Assembly: GCA_963816985.1 (NCBI GenBank) | Contig: CAWFMF010000004.1 | Coordinates: forward strand, 4,526,001-4,590,000 | Length of the DNA stretch: 64,000 nt | Source of the DNA: JAIVJM01 sp963816985 | GTDB taxonomy: Bacteria > Acidobacteriota > Blastocatellia > Pyrinomonadales > Pyrinomonadaceae | Reading direction: 5' to 3' | Shown here: one piece after another, positions 56,776 through 64,000 of the stretch | Layout: the number at the start of each line of letters is the position of its first letter | Numbering within the stretch: position 1 is the stretch's first letter | The notes under the pieces: generated by a model | Databases searched by the model: none | Told to the model about the DNA's origin: nothing | The model's input: the letters and a program-made list of their open reading frames with translations, nothing else | Program-made: the position numbers and the translations under genes

Positions 56776-58068
56776 TTAAAGATTGAGGCCGCGCCTTTCG
56801 GGCGGCGGGACGAACGCGCTGAAGTCTTGCGCGAAACGCTCCGCGTACTGCGCGAGCAGCTCCTCGACTCTCCGCCTCTTCTTCGCGCGGACGATGAGGC
56901 CGACGTGGTTCGGCTTCTCGACGCGGTGGACTATCTCCGGGTCGTCGTAAGGAGAAGTGTCGGGCCGCTCCTGCCGCGCGAGCGAGAGCGCGATACCCGC
57001 GTACTCGCGGCGCGGGCGCGGGCGCTCGGCGGCGACTCCGCGCGCGTGCGCCAGCTCCACGCGCGCCCACTCGCGCCAGAGGTTGACGCCGCTCGCGGCC
57101 TCTAAGGTCTCCGCCGTGTAAGCCCCGCCGACGCGCGCCGCGACTTCGAGAAAATAGAACTGCCCGTCGTCGTCGCACTTGATGAACTCGGCGTGGGCCG
57201 CGCCCCGTTCGAGGCCGAGCGCGGCGAGCAGCCGCCGGTTGGTGTCCAGCAGCTCGACGTGTTCGAGGCTGTCGTACTCGACCGTGTAAGAGGTGTAGAC
57301 GCCGCCGCCGTGGACGACCTCCATCGGCGGGCGACCGTAGCGGCTCGCGCCCGCGAAGAGCACCTTGCCTTTGTCCACCAACGAATCAACGTGGAAGACT
57401 TCGCCCGGCACGAACTGTTCGAGCAGGTAGTAGGTGGACTTGTCCTGCAAGGCTTCGCGCGCGTCGAGCTCTTCGATGCCGCGCCAGACGTGCTCGGCCT
57501 CCGAGACCTTGCGGACGCCCGAAGAGGAGACGTCCGAGCGCGGCTTCAAGACCCACGGCGGCGGCACGCGCTCCATGAACTCGCCGACCTTCTGATAGTT
57601 GAGCACGTGCACGAAGTCGGGCACGCGTATCCCGGCGGCACGCGCCTTGGCGCGCATCGAGAGCTTGTCGCGGAAGCCCCGCGCGGTCGAGGCGTCCAGC
57701 CCCTGAAGGCCGAGATGCTCGCGGACGCGGGCGGCGGTAAGCACGTCGAACTCTTCGAGGGCGACGACGCAGTTGAGCCTGACGGGGCGCGCGAGTTCGC
57801 TGACGACGTGGGTGACGAGTTCGGTGCTCGCGTCGTCGGGCAGTGTCACGATGTCGTCCAAAGACTCGCGGGGCCAGTTCTCGTGCGCGGACTTCCGGCG
57901 CGTGATGAGCACGACGCCCGCGCCCTGCCGCTTGCACTCGCGCAGGAACTCTTCGCCTTTGAAATAACTGGCGATGCAGACGACGTTCGTGGGAGCGGAC
58001 GCGGCGTCGGCCAATTCGGCATGCCTTTCACTGAAAGGGGTTTTGGACTCGCCGCCAAGTATATCCAC
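56776..58068 (-). CDS. ATP-grasp domain enzyme
   Basis: 430 residues with a GTG start and no clear ribosome site. The ATP-grasp fold can be followed: lid and binding residues in PPPWVLKPRSDVSSSGVRKV, the YYLLEQFVPGEVFHVDSLVD segment, and the metal-binding end AHAEFIKCDDDGQFYFLEVA ARVGG. It resembles carnosine-synthase-like or BL00235/CARNS1-like ligases that join an amino acid or other carboxylate to an amine using ATP. The product is unknown. The adjacent S9 peptidase could act on the same peptide, but that is inference. Confidence 0.85.
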   Translation of the reverse strand: MDILGGESKTPFSERHAELADAASAPTNVVCIASYFKGEEFLRECKRQGAGVVLITRRKSAHENWPRESLDDIVTLPDDASTELVTHVVSELARPVRLNCVVALEEFDVLTAARVREHLGLQGLDASTARGFRDKLSMRAKARAAGIRVPDFVHVLNYQKVGEFMERVPPPWVLKPRSDVSSSGVRKVSEAEHVWRGIEELDAREALQDKSTYYLLEQFVPGEVFHVDSLVDKGKVLFAGASRYGRPPMEVVHGGGVYTSYTVEYDSLEHVELLDTNRRLLAALGLERGAAHAEFIKCDDDGQFYFLEVAARVGGAYTAETLEAASGVNLWREWARVELAHARGVAAERPRPRREYAGIALSLARQERPDTSPYDDPEIVHRVEKPNHVGLIVRAKKRRRVEELLAQYAERFAQDFSAFVPPPERRGLNL

Positions 58069-58092
58069 GGCGGGCGTCGGTTGTCACATCGC

Positions 58093-58145
58093 AGAAAAGG
58101 CCGGAGCGGCTCTCCTCGGAATTAGAGGACAGCCGCTCCGGCCTT
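58093..58145 (-). terminator. Intrinsic terminator of the second TonB gene
   Basis: Arms 58097-58111 and 58131-58145 (AAGGCCGGAGCGGCT and complement). On the minus strand the stem is followed by CCTTTTCTG, directly downstream of the gene ending at 58175. Confidence 0.8.
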
Positions 58146-58174
58146 CGTAGCGTCGAATCTGAACGCCGTGCGCG

Positions 58175-59512
58175 TCAGTAGATGTTGAAGTTGTATTCGA
58201 GGATGACGAACTGCGAGACCGTCCGCCCGTCCTTCTGCGCCGGCTGGAAGCGGATGTTCCGCGCCGCTGAGATCGCCTTCTCCGTCAGACCGTCCGGCAA
58301 ACCCTTCACCACCGAGATGTTCGTCACCGCCCCGCCCGACGAAAGCACCGCGCGGAGTCTGACGACGCCCGTCACGTTGTTCTTCCTCGCCTCTTCCGTG
58401 AAACCCGGCTCCGGCTTCGAGACGATCAGAGCCTTGCGCGTCACCTCGCCCTGCCGGAACGTCTTGTTGTAATCCACGGGCGTGCCGCCGCCTCCGCCGC
58501 CCGCACCGCCGCCGCCCTCGTTGCGGTCGCCGCCTCCGGTGTTCCCTCCACGACCGGGGCCGACGCCACCGCCGTCGCCCGAACCGACGCCGCCGCCCGT
58601 CCCGGTCCCGATGCCTCCGCCGCTGCCGGGGCCGCTGGAGATTTCCGTGGACTTAGACTTCGGGTCGCCGAACGCGATGGGCCGCGTGTCGGGCGGGAAC
58701 AGGGCCGGGTCGGCGTCAATGGTCGGCGCGACCGGAAGGCTCGGATTCTTAATGGCCGGGGGCCGTGGGTTGGGAGGCAGAATCTGCGGCTGCAACTGCG
58801 CCGCCGGGAGCTTGCCGAAGGAGGCCGGCGTCTGCTCGTTTCGACCGCCGCCGCCGCCGCCCTGCGCCTTCTCCTGCTTGGGCTTGGAGCCGCCGCCCGT
58901 GCCCTTCGCCATGCCCGCCGTTCCTTCGTCCGGCTTCTCCTGCTCCTTCGGAATTTCGGTGTCAATCATCTGGACGAGTTCGAGGTCTTCATTGACCGCA
59001 TCCCTCGCGGCGCTGCGCGAAGCCTGAAACTTGTCGAGGAGGAAGAGCATGCTGAGGCCGCCGAGGACGACGATGAAGGCCGTCATCACCGCCAGAGAGA
59101 CGTTGCGCTGCGAGAAAATCTTCCACCCGGCGCGACCGTAGGCCGACGCCGAGCGTTGCGTGAAGCCGACGGGGTCTTTCTTAAATTCGGGCCACGTCAA
59201 CTGTGACTCGTGCGCCACCGCTTTGAGTTCGCGCGTCAGGCGGCGCGTCAGACCCTCTTCTTCCAGAATCGTGAGATGTAGTTCCTCACGCCCGGAGGTC
59301 GCGCCGGAGACGACCGTCTCTTCGGGGTCGAATGAGCCTTCGGCGGATTCCGCTGAGAACGAAGAGGCCGACGCCGCGTGGGTCGCGGAATCGTCTGCCG
59401 CCTGCGGCGGTATCTCGTGCGCGGCGACGTGCCCGTCGAGCGGCGTTCCGTCAACCGGACAAAAACCGAACTTGTCAGCGAAATCCTCTCGGCACGTTGG
59501 ACACTGTTTCAT
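58175..59512 (-). CDS. TonB family protein with N-terminal zinc ribbon
   Basis: 445 residues from ATG 59512; the frame is open 29 codons further but MKQCPTCREDFADKFGFCPV is the natural start, with a CPTC...CPVD zinc-ribbon motif. The segment LTRRLTRELKAVAHESQLTW, one membrane helix (MTAFIVVLGGLSMLFLLDKF), a Gly/Pro-rich stretch and a TonB C-terminal domain follow. From the LTRRLTREL segment onward it is almost the same as the protein at 262-1668, and the DNA matches too, whereas the N-termini are unrelated. It would span the inner membrane and energise an outer-membrane receptor. No ExbB/ExbD genes are nearby. Confidence 0.88.
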   Translation of the reverse strand: MKQCPTCREDFADKFGFCPVDGTPLDGHVAAHEIPPQAADDSATHAASASSFSAESAEGSFDPEETVVSGATSGREELHLTILEEEGLTRRLTRELKAVAHESQLTWPEFKKDPVGFTQRSASAYGRAGWKIFSQRNVSLAVMTAFIVVLGGLSMLFLLDKFQASRSAARDAVNEDLELVQMIDTEIPKEQEKPDEGTAGMAKGTGGGSKPKQEKAQGGGGGGRNEQTPASFGKLPAAQLQPQILPPNPRPPAIKNPSLPVAPTIDADPALFPPDTRPIAFGDPKSKSTEISSGPGSGGGIGTGTGGGVGSGDGGGVGPGRGGNTGGGDRNEGGGGAGGGGGGTPVDYNKTFRQGEVTRKALIVSKPEPGFTEEARKNNVTGVVRLRAVLSSGGAVTNISVVKGLPDGLTEKAISAARNIRFQPAQKDGRTVSQFVILEYNFNIY

Positions 59513-59611
59513 CTCTCTACTACCTCTTTGCGACCTAAAGGAGAACTGCGGGCCGGGACCGACACGGCGAAGCTTACTTGTTCTTTCGGCTCTCTGCAAA
59601 GAACCGTCGGG

Positions 59612-59623
59612 CGAATTATATCA
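59612..59623 (-). promoter_or_regulatory. Extended -10 promoter of the second TonB gene
   Basis: On the minus strand TGATATAAT gives TG-A-TATAAT, a perfect extended -10 (TATAAT at 59620-59615). The -35 region is poor, as usual for this class. The start near 59608 leaves a 95-base leader. The rest of 59513-59897 has no gene; the plus-strand promoter of the M16-like gene was not found. Confidence 0.5.
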
Positions 59624-59897
59624 AACGTCTGAATGGGTTGCGTATCCCTCGCAGGCGAAAACCGGGCGCGGTTTGCCCTTGAGACGGAGTTTGGATGCGC
59701 GGGGAAGCGAAACGGTGCGCCGTCCCTTTTCTCGGATTCGAGGCAAAATCAGGCAGTTGACGCCCCGCCCGGCGGCATCTAAACTTGCCTTCGAATCACG
59801 CTCCCCGATTCGAGCCGCGCCCGCAAGGCGCACATTTTACCGGGACGGATTACCGGGACGGACGGCGGCCAACTCGCCGTCGGGCACAAATCCGGCC

Positions 59898-61349
59898 ATG
59901 CTTCATTCTTCAAATCCGATGACCAAGCCCCACAACCAACTCCGCCGCACGGCGTCAACGTTTCTCTCCGCGATACTTCTCTCGCTCGCCTCTGTGCACG
60001 CCGCCGCCGCGCAGAACGCGCCTGAGCCGCGACGCGAACAGCTCCTCAACGGCCTCCGGGTTCTGATGGTCAACCGACCGGGCGACGCCAACATCATGCT
60101 GAAGATGCGCGTCCACAGCGGCGCGGCCTTCGACATGGCGGGCAAGGAGGGCTCGATGGCGCTCATCGGCGACGCGCTCTTCGACGAAGAGACGCGCCGC
60201 TATGTGACCGAAGAACTCGACGGGCGGCTCGAAGTCTCGACCGACTACGACGCCTTAAACGTTACGCTCGCCGCCCGCTCGACGGACTTCGACCGCCTGC
60301 TCGAAATGCTCCGCAACGCCTTAATCAACACGCAGCTCACGCCCGAAGTCGTCAAACGCCTGCGCGACGCGCGACTCAAGGCCGTGCGCGACGCAGCGCC
60401 CACGCCCGAAGCTCTGGCCGAGCGCGCCGCCGCCGCGCGGCTCTTCGGCGTCCACCCCTACGGGCGTCCCGTCGGGGGCTCGCCCGAATCACTCGCGCGC
60501 GTCGAGCGCACAGACCTCATGCTCGCGCGCGAGCGTTTCCTTAACCCGAACAACGCGACGCTCGTCATCGCGGGCGCTATCGAGCCCGCGCGCGTCATGC
60601 GCGCCCTCCGGCAGTCGCTCGGCGGCTGGCGCAAGAGCGACCGCCTTGTCCCCGCGACCTTCCGGCAGCCCGAACCGCCCGACGCGCGCACGCTCGTCAT
60701 TGACCGGGCGGGGGTCGCCGAAGCCTCCCTGCGTCTCGCCGTGCGCGGGCTGGCCGAGGCCGACCGCGACCGCGCCGCCCTCTACGTCCTGAGGGCGCTC
60801 GTCAACGACCGCTGGAGTAAGGCTCAACCGCGTCTTACTCAACAGCAGTTAGAAGTTCATCACGAGGGACACCGCGACGGCGGGATGTTCATCATGGGGG
60901 CCACCGTCCCCGCCGATTCAGCCGCGCAGACGCTCGAAGCCGCGCGCGCCGTCCTGCGCGACCTCGCCGTCAACGCGCCGACCGCCGCCGAGCTGGACAA
61001 AGCGAAGAGCAAATGGACGGAGTTCTTCAGCAAAGAGGCGGGCGACTTTGAAGCGAGCGCCGGTTACTGGCTCGACGCGCACACGCACGGCATGAACGCG
61101 TTAAGCTCTTCGGAGATGATGCGCGCCGTCAGCGCCCTCACGCCCTCGGAAGTGCAGCGCGTCGCCGCGCGTCTTTTCCTGAACACGCCCACGGCAACGG
61201 TAGTGGTCGGCGACGCCTCGAAGCTGCGCGAAGAGCTGGCGCGTGCGGGCGGCGTCGAGGTCTTCGGCGAGGCGGCGGTGAAGCCCGAACCCGCCCCGCC
61301 CGTCAAAACCACGCCGCAGAGCCCGCCGCTGCAACTGAAACGCCCGTAG
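59898..61349 (+). CDS. M16-like peptidase family protein lacking the zinc motif
   Basis: 483 residues from ATG 59898; ATG 59919 (MTKPHNQLRRTASTFLSAIL) is an equally good start, and neither has a clear ribosome site. Signal peptide to AAAQ. Two M16 halves: residues 45-240 (LLNGLRVLMVNRPGDANIML) and 255-440 (VRGLAEADRDRAALYVLRAL). Where active enzymes have HxxEH, this protein reads SMALIGDALF, so it is probably catalytically inactive and works as the partner subunit. An active M16 gene is not in the window. Confidence 0.8.
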   Translation: MLHSSNPMTKPHNQLRRTASTFLSAILLSLASVHAAAAQNAPEPRREQLLNGLRVLMVNRPGDANIMLKMRVHSGAAFDMAGKEGSMALIGDALFDEETRRYVTEELDGRLEVSTDYDALNVTLAARSTDFDRLLEMLRNALINTQLTPEVVKRLRDARLKAVRDAAPTPEALAERAAAARLFGVHPYGRPVGGSPESLARVERTDLMLARERFLNPNNATLVIAGAIEPARVMRALRQSLGGWRKSDRLVPATFRQPEPPDARTLVIDRAGVAEASLRLAVRGLAEADRDRAALYVLRALVNDRWSKAQPRLTQQQLEVHHEGHRDGGMFIMGATVPADSAAQTLEAARAVLRDLAVNAPTAAELDKAKSKWTEFFSKEAGDFEASAGYWLDAHTHGMNALSSSEMMRAVSALTPSEVQRVAARLFLNTPTATVVVGDASKLREELARAGGVEVFGEAAVKPEPAPPVKTTPQSPPLQLKRP

Positions 61350-61409
61350 CGAATTCGCAAACAAATCGCAAATCAAACGCAACCAACCGTTCCGCCTTTA
61401 AGCTACATT

Positions 61410-62153
61410 TTGTCGCACCGACAGTCCTCCTCAGAGAACGAACAGCAGACCGAACACGCGCGCCGCGTGCGTGCGATGTTCGCAGGCATTGCCGGTCGTT
61501 ACGATCTTTTAAATCATCTGCTGTCGGGGAACACGGACAAACGTTGGCGGCGTCTGGTCGTTGCGGAACTACGTCCCGCGCTCGTCGAAGGCGCGCGCGC
61601 GCTCGACGTGGCGTGCGGGACGGGAGACCTTTCGCTGACGCTCAACGAGGCGGGGCGGGCTGAGGTCGTCGGCCTTGACTTCTGCCGACCGATGCTCGAA
61701 ATCGCGCGCGAGAAGGCTTCCGGCGAAACGCGCCGCGTGCCCTTCGTCGAGGGCGACGCCTTGCGGCTTCCCTTCGCGGACGAAGTTTTTGACGTGGCGA
61801 CCATCGCCTTCGGGCTGCGGAATTTGTCGAGCGTCGGAGACGGTTTGCAGGAGCTGCGGAGAATCCTCAAGCCGGGCGGGCGGGTCGCGGTGCTCGAATT
61901 TTCGACTCCGGTCGTGCCCGGCTTCCGGGCTCTCTTTCAGTTCTATTTCACGCGCGTCCTGCCGCGCATCGGCGGACTGGTCAGCGGCTCGCGCGGGGCT
62001 TACGAGTATCTCCCCGATTCGGTCTCGAAGTTCCCCGACCAGAAGCGGCTCGCGGCCTTGATGCGCGAGACGGGTTTCGAGGAGGTCGGGTACAGGAACC
62101 TGACCGGCGGCATCGCGGCGCTGCACATCGGCACGCGCCCGGCGCACACATAA
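61410..62153 (+). CDS. menG: Demethylmenaquinone / ubiquinone methyltransferase (UbiE/MenG)
   Basis: 247 residues with a TTG start and no clear ribosome site. Family hallmarks: ARRVRAMFAGIAGRYDLLNH, LLSGNTDKRWRRLVV, SAM-binding ARALDVACGTGDLSLTLNEA, VAVLEFSTPVVPGFRALFQF and SRGAYEYLPDSVSKFPDQKR. It performs the C-methylation that makes menaquinone (or ubiquinone). Menaquinone is the more likely product in this kind of organism. It is 60 bp downstream of the M16-like gene and may share its transcript. Confidence 0.93.
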   Translation: MSHRQSSSENEQQTEHARRVRAMFAGIAGRYDLLNHLLSGNTDKRWRRLVVAELRPALVEGARALDVACGTGDLSLTLNEAGRAEVVGLDFCRPMLEIAREKASGETRRVPFVEGDALRLPFADEVFDVATIAFGLRNLSSVGDGLQELRRILKPGGRVAVLEFSTPVVPGFRALFQFYFTRVLPRIGGLVSGSRGAYEYLPDSVSKFPDQKRLAALMRETGFEEVGYRNLTGGIAALHIGTRPAHT

Positions 62154-62200
62154 AGTTTCAGCTTGGTTGCGCCTCGCACTTCAACAGTCGCAACCGATAA

Positions 62201-62276
62201 CGTAGCCCGATGGGCTCTTCCCGCTTGCTGGTTGTCGGGGCCGGCATACGGATTAAGGGGGGTTCATCGGGCTACG
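62201..62276. repeat. Inverted repeat with GTAGCCCGATG arms
   Basis: Arms CGTAGCCCGATG (62201-62212) and CATCGGGCTACG (62265-62276) around a 52-base GC-rich centre. A short dispersed-type repeat; no second copy in this window. Confidence 0.65.
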
Positions 62277-62284
62277 CTCATTCA

Positions 62285-62373
62285 AGAAGGCAAAAGGAAA
62301 AAGGTAAAAGGCAAAAGTGAAGAGGCGGCGGGCCTTCTCACTTTTGCCTTTTACCTTTTTCCTTTTGCCTTCT
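62285..62373. repeat. Purine-rich palindrome, copy 2 (perfect 36-bp arms)
   Basis: Arms 62285-62320 and 62338-62373, built of AAGGCAAAAGGAAAAAGG units around a short GC-rich centre. Same family as 51323-51410. It is followed by TTAGAG and lies between menG and the permease genes. Confidence 0.88.
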
Positions 62374-62437
62374 TAGAGGTGCTATTATCCATCCCGAACT
62401 GTTCGCCTAAATTCCCTGTATCCGAATTCAACTGTTG

Positions 62438-63430
62438 ATGAAGCACAAGCTGCTCGACATCCTGCGCCGCCTGCTGATTCTGCTGCTCGTCGTGTGGACG
62501 GTGGTGTCGCTCGTCACGTTGCTCGTCGAGCTGGTGCCGGGCGACCCGGCGCAGGCCATCCTCGGCGACCAGGCGACGCCCGAACAGATCGCGCAGTTCC
62601 GACAGAAGCACGGCCTCGACCGCCCGGCCTTCTTCTTCTCCTTCACGGCGGACGAGACGGGCTCGCGCGCGTTCCGCTGGCACGGCGTGGACAACCGCTA
62701 CGTCGAATACTGGCGCGGGCTTCTCGGCGGCGACATGGGCAACTCGTTCCGCACCGACCGGCCCGTGCGTGAGTTGATACTGACGCGCTACGGGGCGACG
62801 ATTCAACTCGCGCTCGCCGCGCTCCTCGTCGCCGTCGCCATCGCCATCCCGCTCGGCGTGGTCGCGGGGATGAAGCGTGGCACTTTGACGGACAACGTGC
62901 TCTCGGTGGTCGCGCTCGTCGGCATCAGCGTGCCGAGCTTCGTCGCCGGGCCGTTCCTCATCTACCTCTTCGCCGTGTGGCTCGGCTGGCTCGACCCTTC
63001 GGGCCGCTTCCGCTGGTCGAGCATCATCCTCCCGGCCATCACTCTGGGCGCGGCGCTCTCGGCGCTCTTGACGAGGATGGTGCGCTCCTCCGTCATCGAG
63101 GAGATGGGCGAGGACTACGTCCGCACGGCCCGCGCCAAGGGCTTGAGCGAACGGAAGGTCGTCTACAAGCACGTCTTAAAGAACGGGCTCATCCCGGTCG
63201 TCACCGTCCTCGGCTTGCAGCTCGGCGTGCTGCTCGCCGGGGCCATCATCACCGAGAAGATTTTCAACTGGCCGGGCATCGGGCTGCTGCTCGTGGACGA
63301 CGGCATCGGCAAGCGCGACTACCGACTCGTGCAGGGCTGCGTCCTCGTCATCAGCATCACCTACATCCTCGCCAACACGCTCACCGACATGGTCTATCGC
63401 TGGCTCGACCCGCGTATCAGGGTCTCGTGA
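62438..63430 (+). CDS. Peptide/nickel-type ABC transporter permease (DppB family)
   Basis: 330 residues from ATG 62438. Six membrane helices (the first LLILLLVVWTVVSLVTLLVE), with GDPAQAILGDQATPEQIAQF after helix 1 as usual for DppB. The EAA-like coupling loop is EEMGEDYVRTARAKGLSERK followed by VVYKHVLKNGLIPVVTVLGL. It is the membrane part of a peptide, oligopeptide or nickel importer. The usual next gene, dppC, is displaced 447 bases downstream by an inserted element. Confidence 0.93.
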   Translation: MKHKLLDILRRLLILLLVVWTVVSLVTLLVELVPGDPAQAILGDQATPEQIAQFRQKHGLDRPAFFFSFTADETGSRAFRWHGVDNRYVEYWRGLLGGDMGNSFRTDRPVRELILTRYGATIQLALAALLVAVAIAIPLGVVAGMKRGTLTDNVLSVVALVGISVPSFVAGPFLIYLFAVWLGWLDPSGRFRWSSIILPAITLGAALSALLTRMVRSSVIEEMGEDYVRTARAKGLSERKVVYKHVLKNGLIPVVTVLGLQLGVLLAGAIITEKIFNWPGIGLLLVDDGIGKRDYRLVQGCVLVISITYILANTLTDMVYRWLDPRIRVS

Positions 63431-63431
63431 C

Positions 63432-63873
63432 ATTTTGGATTTTAGATTTTGGATTTTAGATTCCAGATATGGACGAGCGTGAGTTTAAGGAACGGACGAA
63501 GAAACTTGCTTTGAGGGTGATAAGGCTTGTTGAGAGTCTGCCACGAACTCGCGCTTCGGAAGTGATAGGGAGACAACTTCTTCGTTCGGCCACTTCTGTC
63601 GGAGCGAATTACCGCGCCGCGTGTCGTGGCAAATCTACCGCCGACGTTGTCAGTAAGCTCAGCATTGTCGAGGAGGAAGGGGACGAAAGCATTTACTGGA
63701 TGGAATTGCTCGTCGAAGCCGGGCTCGTCCCGGAAGTTAAGATTGCGAACCTGATGACCGAGATGAACGAAATCGTCGCGATGACCGTCGCTTCAATCAA
63801 GACCCTCCGCGTCCGTTCGACAAATGCGAGTGACGCTAACCGAATCCAAAATCCAAAATCTAAAATCTAAAAT
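63432..63873. mobile_element. Four-helix-bundle cassette with terminal inverted repeats, inserted between dppB and dppC
   Basis: Left repeat 63432-63462 and right repeat 63843-63873 match at 29 of 31 positions and are built of AAAATCYA units. The element starts two bases after the dppB stop and ends four bases before the dppC start. It contains one gene and no transposase. The right repeat supplies the last codons of that gene. It appears to be a compact mobile unit that landed at an operon junction. Confidence 0.75.
63469..63870 (+). CDS. Four-helix-bundle protein (23S rRNA intervening-sequence protein family)
   Basis: 133 residues. Diagnostic features of the family (PF05635/TIGR02436): FKERTKKLALRVIRLVESLP, SEVIGRQLLRSATSVGANYR, AACRGKSTADVVSKLSIVEE, ESIYWMELLVEAG and a final helix. 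The protein forms a small bundle and is best known from genes inside 23S rRNA intervening sequences; its role is unknown. Here it is not in rRNA but in a protein operon, between inverted repeats. Its last eight residues IQNPKSKI are encoded by the right repeat. Confidence 0.92.
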   Translation: MDEREFKERTKKLALRVIRLVESLPRTRASEVIGRQLLRSATSVGANYRAACRGKSTADVVSKLSIVEEEGDESIYWMELLVEAGLVPEVKIANLMTEMNEIVAMTVASIKTLRVRSTNASDANRIQNPKSKI

Positions 63874-63877
63874 CCTT

Positions 63878-64000
63878 ATGAATCGTCTCGCAATATTCGG
63901 GCTGGTCTTCATCGCGCTGCTGGTGCTGGTGGCGGTGTTCGCGGAGCAGTTGGCGACGCATGAGGTGGGGGCGACGAATCTGGCGGCGAGGTACTTGCCG
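63878..64000 (+). CDS. Peptide/nickel-type ABC transporter permease (DppC family), N-terminal part
   Basis: 41 codons up to the window end: one membrane helix (IFGLVFIALLVLVAVFAEQL) followed by NLAARYLP, matching the DppC N-terminus. It is the partner of the DppB-like permease upstream. The bases before the ATG belong to the right terminal repeat of the inserted element, so the native ribosome site has been replaced and no Shine-Dalgarno motif can be seen. Confidence 0.8.
   Translation, partial: MNRLAIFGLVFIALLVLVAVFAEQLATHEVGATNLAARYLP

Overview
The window is GC-rich (roughly 63-65% by eye) chromosomal DNA from a free-living, diderm, aerobic-type bacterium. The best guess is an acidobacterium, probably class Blastocatellia. 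This is inferred from protein style: a Solibacter-type C-terminal (TIGR03437-like) domain, a TonB-dependent receptor with an N-terminal carboxypeptidase-regulatory-like domain, DUF5916 and DUF6600-like proteins, and glycine-rich TonB proteins. No rRNA or tRNA gene, CRISPR array, phage or classical transposase was seen.

Layout. 1-6.5 kb: the end of an aminotransferase gene; an ECF sigma factor followed by an anti-sigma/TonB fusion; a secreted-type hypothetical protein; and a YtrA-type GntR regulator with its two ABC transporter genes. 6.6-16.4 kb: a secreted trypsin-fold protease with a very good promoter, a large SPFH/band-7 protein with a frameshifted membrane-anchored partner, a DUF5916 outer-membrane protein, a secreted hypothetical protein and an aldo/keto reductase. 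16.5-25.8 kb: a Tat-exported vanadium haloperoxidase-like enzyme with a Tat-type companion, a FecR/DUF6600 protein, a Solibacter-type surface protein and a D-threonine aldolase-like PLP enzyme. 25.8-37.7 kb: helicase HrpB, then alpha-glucan/trehalose metabolism (malQ convergent with treY-treZ-glgX). 38-43 kb: a small acidic protein, a TonB-dependent receptor and a DUF5666-like protein. 43.4-54.6 kb: an RluA-type pseudouridine synthase carrying an in-frame insertion, a CvpA-CAP fusion, a CoA-binding protein, a LytS/LytTR two-component pair, a TldD/TldE pair whose TldD has a Tat signal, a DUF4097 protein, a DEDD exonuclease, a ChaN-like protein and rpsU. 54.7-64 kb: an S9 peptidase, an ATP-grasp enzyme, a second TonB protein nearly identical in its C-terminal half to the first, an M16-like protein without the zinc motif, MenG/UbiE, and a dipeptide-type ABC permease pair split by a four-helix-bundle cassette.

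The most unusual content is between and inside genes. At least six kinds of palindromic dispersed repeat occur. (1) An eight-locus REP-like family exists in two sequence versions whose arm changes are compensated. (2) An AAAATCYA-type inverted repeat brackets a four-helix-bundle gene inserted exactly at the dppB/dppC junction, and a closely related gene-less inverted repeat sits in frame inside the pseudouridine synthase gene; this looks like an autonomous/non-autonomous mobile pair. (3) A nested 320-bp palindrome lies between malQ and glgX. (4) A purine-rich hairpin occurs twice. (5) and (6) Two further kinds of large inverted repeat occur once each.

Five genes carry what look like single-base frameshifts, each repaired by one base (sometimes recreating a twin-arginine motif or a beta-barrel end). 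This points to assembly indels or very recent mutations; the genes are annotated at full length with the break noted. Function calls rest on motifs read by eye; no database search was run.
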